Of a DNA stretch of 8,167 nt, positions 6,414-8,167 are shown in pieces. Location: the NCBI GenBank assembly GCA_046597455.1, contig JBKJKJ010000324.1, forward strand, positions 1 through 8,167, given 5' to 3'. The translations under genes and the position numbers were made by a program. The notes under the pieces were generated by a model. The model saw only the letters and a program-made list of their open reading frames with translations, searched no databases and was not told where the DNA came from. How positions within the stretch are numbered: position 1 is the first letter of the stretch; every line of letters starts with the position of its first letter. Source of the stretch: JAQGMV01 sp046597455 (GTDB taxonomy: Bacteria; Pseudomonadota; Gammaproteobacteria; Burkholderiales; SG8-41).

Positions 6414-7553
6414 ATGCAGATCAGTTCTGAAGTCAGCCAGCTGTGCGACGAAATCCGCCGCTTCATTCGCAGCGCAGTCGATCCGCGCTCGCGTGAAATC
6501 GAGGAAGCCGATGCGGTTCCGGAAGATCTGATCCAGCAGGCGCGCGAAATCGGTCTTTTCGGGCTCACGATCCCCGAAGAGTACGGCGGCATCGGCCTCG
6601 ACCTGGGTGGCAAGTGCGCGGTCGAGGAGGAGATGGGCAAGACCAACTACGGTTTTGCCACGCTCATCGGCAACCACACCGGCATCAGCACCGCCGGCAT
6701 CGTCGCACTCGGCAACCCCGACCAGAAGCGTCGGTACCTGCCGCGCATGGCGAGCGGTGAATGGATAGGCGCTTTCGCGCTCACCGAGCCTCAGGCCGGA
6801 TCCGACCCTGCGGGCCTGCGCACCCGGGCGGTGAAAAAAGGCGACCGCTACGTTCTGAACGGCGAAAAAATCTACATCACCAACGCGAGCCTCGCGAACG
6901 TCTTCACGGTGATGGCGATCACCGACCCGGCCAAAGGCATCAAAGGCATATCGGCTTTCATCGTCGAGCGCAATTTCCCCGGCTTCAGCATCGGCCGCAA
7001 CGAGCTGAAGATGGGTATGCACGGCTGCAGCACCGCGCCGCTCGCGTTCACCGACTGCGAAGTGCCCGCCGAAAACCTGCTCGGCGGGGAAGGCCTGGGC
7101 TACGTCCAGGCGATGAAGACGCTGACCGCGGGGCGCGTCACGGTGTCCGCGCGCTGCCTGGGCATGATGGACAAGCTCATCGCGCAATGCGTGGACTACA
7201 TGAAAGTGCGCACCCAGGGCGGCAAGAGGCTCGCCGAGCACCAGGGGCTGCAGTGGATGCTCGCGGACATGTCGGTCGCGCGCGATGCGGCGCGAGGGTT
7301 GACGTATCGCGCCATCGAGGCGCTGCTGCGAGGCGAGCGCGGGACGATGGAAGCGTCCGCCGCGAAGCTGTTTTCGACCGAAGCGCTGGGCAGGGTCGTC
7401 GACGCCGCCGTGCAGATCCACGGCGGCATGGGTTACATGCGCGAAATGGGCATCGAGACGACCTATCGCGATGCGCGCATCGTGCGCATTTACGAAGGCA
7501 CGTCCGAAATCCAGCGCAACATCATCGCAGGCCAGTTGCTCAGGGACGGCTGA
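6414..7553 (+). CDS. Acyl-CoA dehydrogenase family protein
   Basis: This 379-residue protein is of typical acyl-CoA dehydrogenase length. The family is a cytoplasmic FAD flavoenzyme that introduces a trans-2 double bond into an acyl-CoA and passes electrons to ETF. The N-terminal helical domain ends with FGLTIPEEYGGIGLD (about 49-63). The middle beta domain has AFALTEPQAGSDPAGLRTRA (120-139), the FAD/substrate-loop motif, followed by LNGEKIYITNA. The C-terminal helical domain has GRVTVSARCLG (240-250), QIHGGMGY (334-341) and YEGTSEIQRNIIA. Glu361 in that last motif occupies the catalytic-base position of medium-chain acyl-CoA dehydrogenase. All hallmark residues are present, so it should be active. 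AGGGGA at 6403-6408, 5 nt before the ATG, supports the start. It lies 134 nt after the ligase gene and 31 nt before the SDR, so the three form a probable operon acting on one acyl-CoA. Chain-length or aromatic specificity cannot be read from the sequence. Confidence 0.95.
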   Translation: MQISSEVSQLCDEIRRFIRSAVDPRSREIEEADAVPEDLIQQAREIGLFGLTIPEEYGGIGLDLGGKCAVEEEMGKTNYGFATLIGNHTGISTAGIVALGNPDQKRRYLPRMASGEWIGAFALTEPQAGSDPAGLRTRAVKKGDRYVLNGEKIYITNASLANVFTVMAITDPAKGIKGISAFIVERNFPGFSIGRNELKMGMHGCSTAPLAFTDCEVPAENLLGGEGLGYVQAMKTLTAGRVTVSARCLGMMDKLIAQCVDYMKVRTQGGKRLAEHQGLQWMLADMSVARDAARGLTYRAIEALLRGERGTMEASAAKLFSTEALGRVVDAAVQIHGGMGYMREMGIETTYRDARIVRIYEGTSEIQRNIIAGQLLRDG

Positions 7554-7584
7554 GCAGTATTCGAAACGGTTAAAGGGGGTTGAC

Positions 7585-8167
7585 GTGGCAAACGTAAAGC
7601 AACTGCTGGATCTGAATGGGCGCGTGAGCGTCGTCACGGGCGGCGCAACCGGTATCGGCCTGCGCATGGCAATCGGACTGGCTGAAGCCGGATCGAGCGT
7701 AGTCATCGCGTCGCGCAAGCTCGATGTCTGCGAGCAGGCCGCGCACGAGATCGAGAAGACCGGCGCGAAAGCGCTCGCCGTCGCGTGCGACGTGACCAAG
7801 CCGGAACAGGTCGAGGCGATGAAGGACGCGGTGATGAAGCGCTTCGGCCGCGTCGACACGCTCGTCAACAATGCGGGCCGCGCCTGGGTCGCGCCGCCCG
7901 AAGACCTGCCGCTCGAGCGCTGGCAGCAGGTTTTCGACCTGAACATCACCGGTCCTTTTCTGTGTGCGCAGGCGCTGGGCCGCGAGATGATCAAGGCGAA
8001 AAGCGGCAAGATCGTGAACATCGCTTCGATCGCCGGGCTGGTCGGGCGCAACCCGACCGCATACAACTCGATCGCCTACGGCGCGAGCAAAGGCGCGCTG
8101 GTGAACTTCACGCGGGACCTCGCCGTGAAATGGGCGCAGTTCACCTGGATGTTGTGCTGCGCCCATT
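7585..8167 (+). CDS. Short-chain dehydrogenase/reductase (SDR), partial at the right edge
   Basis: The frame opens at GTG 7585, with AAGGGGG (7573-7579) 5 nt upstream, and runs 194 codons to the window end. It is a classical SDR. The cofactor loop is TGGATGIG (18-25), with Asp69 in CDV, NNAG (95-98), Asn120, Ser148 in IASIAG, and Tyr165/Lys169 in YGASK complete the catalytic set. SRK at 43-45 after the second strand hints at NADP(H) preference. It would oxidise a hydroxy group or reduce a ketone, probably on an intermediate made by the upstream ligase and dehydrogenase. Residues 1-185, ending DLAVKWAQ, follow the family. Residues 186-194 (FTWMLCCAH) do not. The reverse complement of 8140-8167 gives the expected HNIQVNCA-like continuation, so the last 28 bases look inverted. 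The remaining C-terminus, usually about 60-70 residues, lies outside the window. Confidence 0.9.
   Translation, partial: MANVKQLLDLNGRVSVVTGGATGIGLRMAIGLAEAGSSVVIASRKLDVCEQAAHEIEKTGAKALAVACDVTKPEQVEAMKDAVMKRFGRVDTLVNNAGRAWVAPPEDLPLERWQQVFDLNITGPFLCAQALGREMIKAKSGKIVNIASIAGLVGRNPTAYNSIAYGASKGALVNFTRDLAVKWAQFTWMLCCAH
8129..8167. repeat. Perfect 11-bp inverted repeat with inverted 17-nt loop at the window end
   Basis: AATGGGCGCAG (8129-8139) and CTGCGCCCATT (8157-8167) are exact reverse complements around a 17-nt loop (8140-8156), and the right arm ends on the last base given. In the sense frame the loop encodes residues foreign to SDR proteins. Inverted, it encodes HNIQV, which joins KWAQ to VNC as the family expects. 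This indicates a fold-back join or micro-inversion rather than a regulatory hairpin. Confidence 0.8.

Noticed and set aside
6060..8066. A 668-codon open frame on the minus strand opposite the ligase end, dehydrogenase and SDR
   Set aside because: It is a shadow of high-GC codon use. The plus-strand genes have complete catalytic motifs, and the antisense product is low-complexity, with a His/Ser/Thr-rich stretch made by the octamer array.

Overview
The window is GC-rich, with tight gene packing and no visible mobile element, RNA gene or CRISPR array. Three periplasmic-binding proteins of the Bug/TctC type lie within 2.7 kb. Together with an ADP-forming-type acyl-CoA ligase, an acyl-CoA dehydrogenase and an SDR, they point to a betaproteobacterium, most likely of the Burkholderiales, where Bug receptors are greatly expanded. 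This placement is inferred from gene content and base composition.

Left part (1-2698): the window opens inside a TctC-like gene on the minus strand (1-616). It starts at GTG and has no visible signal peptide. It is divergent from a complete, signal-bearing TctC receptor on the plus strand (695-1669). That gene converges on a third TctC receptor on the minus strand (1727-2698). No TctA or TctB membrane subunits are present.

Middle (2717-4131): a 12-TM-type MFS transporter resembling the Fsr (fosmidomycin resistance) branch is transcribed leftward. It lies only 18 nt upstream of the third TctC gene, so MFS and TctC probably share an mRNA. A 167-bp divergent intergenic region (3965-4131) carries candidate promoters facing both ways.

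Right part (4132-8167): a rightward catabolic operon encodes a single-chain acyl-CoA ligase with CoA-binding and ATP-grasp halves (4132-6279), an acyl-CoA dehydrogenase (6414-7553), and a short-chain dehydrogenase/reductase (7585 to the edge, partial). The likely logic is uptake of an organic acid by the MFS and/or Bug proteins, activation to its CoA thioester, alpha,beta-dehydrogenation, and oxidation or reduction by the SDR. The substrate cannot be told from the sequence.

Two structures are not explained by ordinary genes. One is an array of 13 imperfect octamers (6250-6352) that begins inside the ligase gene and supplies its last codons and stop. The other is a perfect 11-bp inverted repeat ending on the last base of the window (8129-8167). 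Its 17-nt loop restores the expected SDR protein when read on the opposite strand, which points to a fold-back (template-switch) join or a micro-inversion at the end of the sequence.
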